Source: Microbispora sp. NBC_01189 (lineage in GTDB: Bacteria; Actinomycetota; Actinomycetes; Streptosporangiales; Streptosporangiaceae). Taken from it: a stretch of DNA of 64,000 nt. A program made the position numbers and the translations under genes. The DNA is taken from the NCBI RefSeq assembly GCF_036010665.1, contig NZ_CP108581.1:6195501-6259500 (forward strand). The letters run 5' to 3'. The notes beneath the pieces were generated by a model. That model did no database searches. It saw nothing but the letters and a program-made list of their open reading frames with translations, and was not told the origin of the DNA. Positions 62,116-64,000 of this stretch are shown in pieces; positions within the stretch are counted from its first letter, which is position 1; each line of letters starts with the position of its first letter.

Positions 62116-63687
62116 ATGACTACGAATCAACTCGCCGGACGTAAGGAATGGCTGGCGCTCGTCGCACTCGCGGTGCCGCCTCTGCTGGTCGCCATCGACA
62201 TCACGGTGCTCTACTTCGCCATCCCGTCGATCGCGGCAGACCTCAAGCCCTCCAGCACGCAGCAGCTGTGGATCATCGACATCTACGGGTTCGTGCTGGC
62301 CGGCATGCTCTTGACCATGGGTAACCTGGGCGATCTGTTCGGCCGCCGGCGCACCCTGATGATCGGTTGCACCATCTTCGGGCTCGCGTCCCTCGGCTCG
62401 GCGTTCGCCACGAGTCCCGAGATGCTGATCGTGTGCCGCGCGGTGCAGGGCCTGGGCGGAGCGGCGCTGATGCCGTCCTCGCTCGCGTTGCTGCCGGTCA
62501 TCTTCACCGACGCCAAGCAGCGCCGCACCGCCATCACGGTGTTCTCGCTGGCCATCTCGGCCGGCGCGGGCTTCGGGCCGGTGCTGAGCGGTGTGCTGCT
62601 GAACAACTTCTGGTGGGGCTCGATCTTCCTGATCAACGCTCCGATCATCGCGATCCTGCTGATCGCGATGCCGTTCCTCGTCCCCGCCTTCCGGCCGCCG
62701 CGCGACCAGGTCGGCCAGTTCGACACGCTCAGCGCGCTGCTGTCGCTGGTGGCGGTGCTCAGCGTGATCTGGGGCGTCAAGGAGCTCGCGATCAACGGCC
62801 TGGAGGCGGTCCCGCTCGGCGCGGTCGTCGGCGGCATCGTGCTCGCGGTGATCTTCGCGTTGCGGCAGCGTCACCTGACCCACCCGATGATCGCTCCGCA
62901 GCTGTTCAGGACCCGCGGCTTCCTGCCGGTGCTGACGGTCAGCGCCACCGGGTTCTTCCTGGTGATCGGGTTCTCGGTGTTCACCACGCAGTTCCTGATG
63001 GAGGTCATCGGCCTGCGGCCGCTGCCGGCCGCGCTGTGGTCGATGGCGTCCCCGGTGATCGCGGGCAGCCTCGTGCCGGTCGCCATGGGCATGGTCGAGA
63101 AGGTGAAGCCGGCCTACCTGATGGCGTCCGGGTTCCTGCTCGCCGCGATCGGCTTCGGCATCATGACCCAGGTCACCGCCGACAGCGGCATCTTCCTGGT
63201 CGTGAGCGGCATCGTGGGCATCGGCGTCGGCACCGCGCTGCTGTTCGCCCTGCTGACCGACATGGCGGTCGCGATCTCTCCGCCGCGGCAGGTCGGCGCG
63301 GTCTCCGCGCTCACCAAGACGCTGCAGGAGTTCGGCGGCGCGCTCGGCCTGGCGATCTTCGGCACCATCGGTGCGGCGATCTACCGGAACTACCTGGGCA
63401 CCCAGATCGACGGTGTGCCGGCCGATGCCGTGCGCGCCGCCCGGCAGACCATGGGTGGCGCGGTCGCCGTGACCCAGTCGCTGGCGCCCGACGCCGCGAG
63501 AGCGCTGCTCGCGGTCGCCCGTGAGGCGTTCGCCAAGGCGACCAGCCTCACCGCGATCCTCGGCATCGTGATCGCGCTCGTGTCGGCCGTACTGCTGGTG
63601 ACCCGGCTCAGCCACGTCACGTACACGAAGGAAGGAGAGGAGGTGCTCCCCGGGCCGGTCACTCCGGAGGTCCCCACCGCGATTTGA
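62116..63687 (+). CDS. MFS drug exporter of the DHA2 (14-helix) family
   Basis: 523 residues, strongly hydrophobic with about 14 predicted membrane segments. Family motifs: the loop GNLGDLFGRRRTL after helix 2 and the antiporter motif GAGFGPVLSG in helix 5. This proton-driven family exports antibiotics and is a common self-resistance element at cluster edges. The ATG at 62116 has no ribosome-binding site, and a good -10 box ends 6 bp upstream, so a leaderless transcript is likely. The promoter shares its -10 region with the TetR gene, which suggests control by that repressor. Export of the macrolactam is inferred from position. Confidence 0.9.
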   Translation: MTTNQLAGRKEWLALVALAVPPLLVAIDITVLYFAIPSIAADLKPSSTQQLWIIDIYGFVLAGMLLTMGNLGDLFGRRRTLMIGCTIFGLASLGSAFATSPEMLIVCRAVQGLGGAALMPSSLALLPVIFTDAKQRRTAITVFSLAISAGAGFGPVLSGVLLNNFWWGSIFLINAPIIAILLIAMPFLVPAFRPPRDQVGQFDTLSALLSLVAVLSVIWGVKELAINGLEAVPLGAVVGGIVLAVIFALRQRHLTHPMIAPQLFRTRGFLPVLTVSATGFFLVIGFSVFTTQFLMEVIGLRPLPAALWSMASPVIAGSLVPVAMGMVEKVKPAYLMASGFLLAAIGFGIMTQVTADSGIFLVVSGIVGIGVGTALLFALLTDMAVAISPPRQVGAVSALTKTLQEFGGALGLAIFGTIGAAIYRNYLGTQIDGVPADAVRAARQTMGGAVAVTQSLAPDAARALLAVAREAFAKATSLTAILGIVIALVSAVLLVTRLSHVTYTKEGEEVLPGPVTPEVPTAI

Positions 63688-63888
63688 CCGGCACGACGCG
63701 GCGGCCGGCGAGCCCCACCCGAACCCACCCTCGCCGCACCGCCCGCGCTCTGGGGTCCGGCTTCCACCGGCACCGCCGGAAAGCCGGACCCCCCTCCCTC
63801 TCGGCGTCTTCGATCCCGGAGTTCCCTCTCTGCCCGCGGCGACGTCCAGTGCATCCCCACACGACACACGAGCATGTGAGGAGTTCAC
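63688..63888 (+). terminator. Intergenic region with hairpin after the exporter gene
   Basis: A perfect 12-bp stem (63752-63763 with 63781-63792) with a 17-nt loop, no T-tail. It probably ends the exporter transcript. The rest of the gap holds only the ribosome-binding site (GAGGAG, 63878-63883) of the next gene. Confidence 0.6.
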
Positions 63889-64000
63889 ATGAGCAGTCGG
63901 CAATCCCCGACGCCGCATGCGGTGTCGCTGTCCGGAGTTCGCAAGGTCTACGGCACGGGCGACAACAGCGTGGTCGCGCTCGAATCCGTCACGGTGAGCT
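63889..64000 (+). CDS. ABC transporter ATP-binding protein (3' truncated)
   Basis: Only 37 residues are in the window. VSLSGVRKVYGTGDNSVVAL followed by ESVTV is the usual opening of MacB/LolD-type ATPases (the A-loop Tyr is in KVYG); the Walker A motif lies beyond the edge. GAGGAG 5 bp before the ATG supports the start. A second exporter system, if linked to the cluster. Confidence 0.75.
   Translation, partial: MSSRQSPTPHAVSLSGVRKVYGTGDNSVVALESVTVS

Noticed and set aside
62092-63918. Reverse-strand open frame of about 600 codons over the exporter gene
   Set aside because: Its translation is a run of Arg, Asp, His and Gln; the + strand encodes a clear membrane transporter.

Overview
The window is very GC-rich actinomycete DNA (order not determinable from this sequence alone; a Streptomyces- or Streptosporangium-like filamentous actinobacterium is the natural guess). 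Most of it is the interior and one edge of a large type I modular polyketide synthase (PKS) cluster. I see no tRNA, rRNA, CRISPR array, insertion sequence or phage gene.

Layout. (1) 2-16675: PKS A, entering from the left edge, end of a module plus three complete modules. (2) 16684-28077: PKS B, two modules and the only thioesterase. (3) 28139-34956 (+) and 35196-36767 (-): a cassette of eight genes for making, activating, protecting and loading a beta-amino acid starter: proline-iminopeptidase-like amidase, radical-SAM aminomutase, PLP enzyme, small unknown protein, discrete acyltransferase, discrete ACP and two adenylation enzymes. (4) 36958-53469: PKS C, starting with a loading ACP followed by three modules. 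(5) 53483-58822: PKS D, one module. (6) 58936-64000: TetR regulator, a reverse-strand operon of a mycofactocin-type SDR and a luciferase-like monooxygenase, a DHA2 drug exporter, and the start of an ABC transporter ATPase.

How they work together. The cassette has the parts known from the vicenistatin and incednine macrolactam pathways. The inferred route is L-glutamate to beta-glutamate (aminomutase), decarboxylation to 3-aminobutyrate (PLP enzyme), adenylation onto the discrete ACP, capping of the amine with a second amino acid, transfer by the discrete acyltransferase to the loading ACP of PKS C, extension by C, D, probably unseen proteins to the left, then A and B, removal of the cap by the amidase, and ring closure to a macrolactam by the thioesterase of B. 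All nine complete modules read KS-AT-DH-KR-ACP, every AT carries the malonyl-type HAFH motif and there is no ER, so the visible modules predict long unbranched runs of conjugated double bonds: a polyene macrolactam. The product cannot be named because the cluster continues beyond the left edge.

Points of interest: the aminomutase has lost both acidic residues that hold the lysine side chain; four ketoreductases lack the usual LDD motif; one dehydratase has Asp in place of the motif Gly; the PKS genes carry long near-perfect internal repeats and small tandem repeats in KS-AT linkers; and the TetR and exporter promoters share a 12-bp block that includes the likely -10 box.
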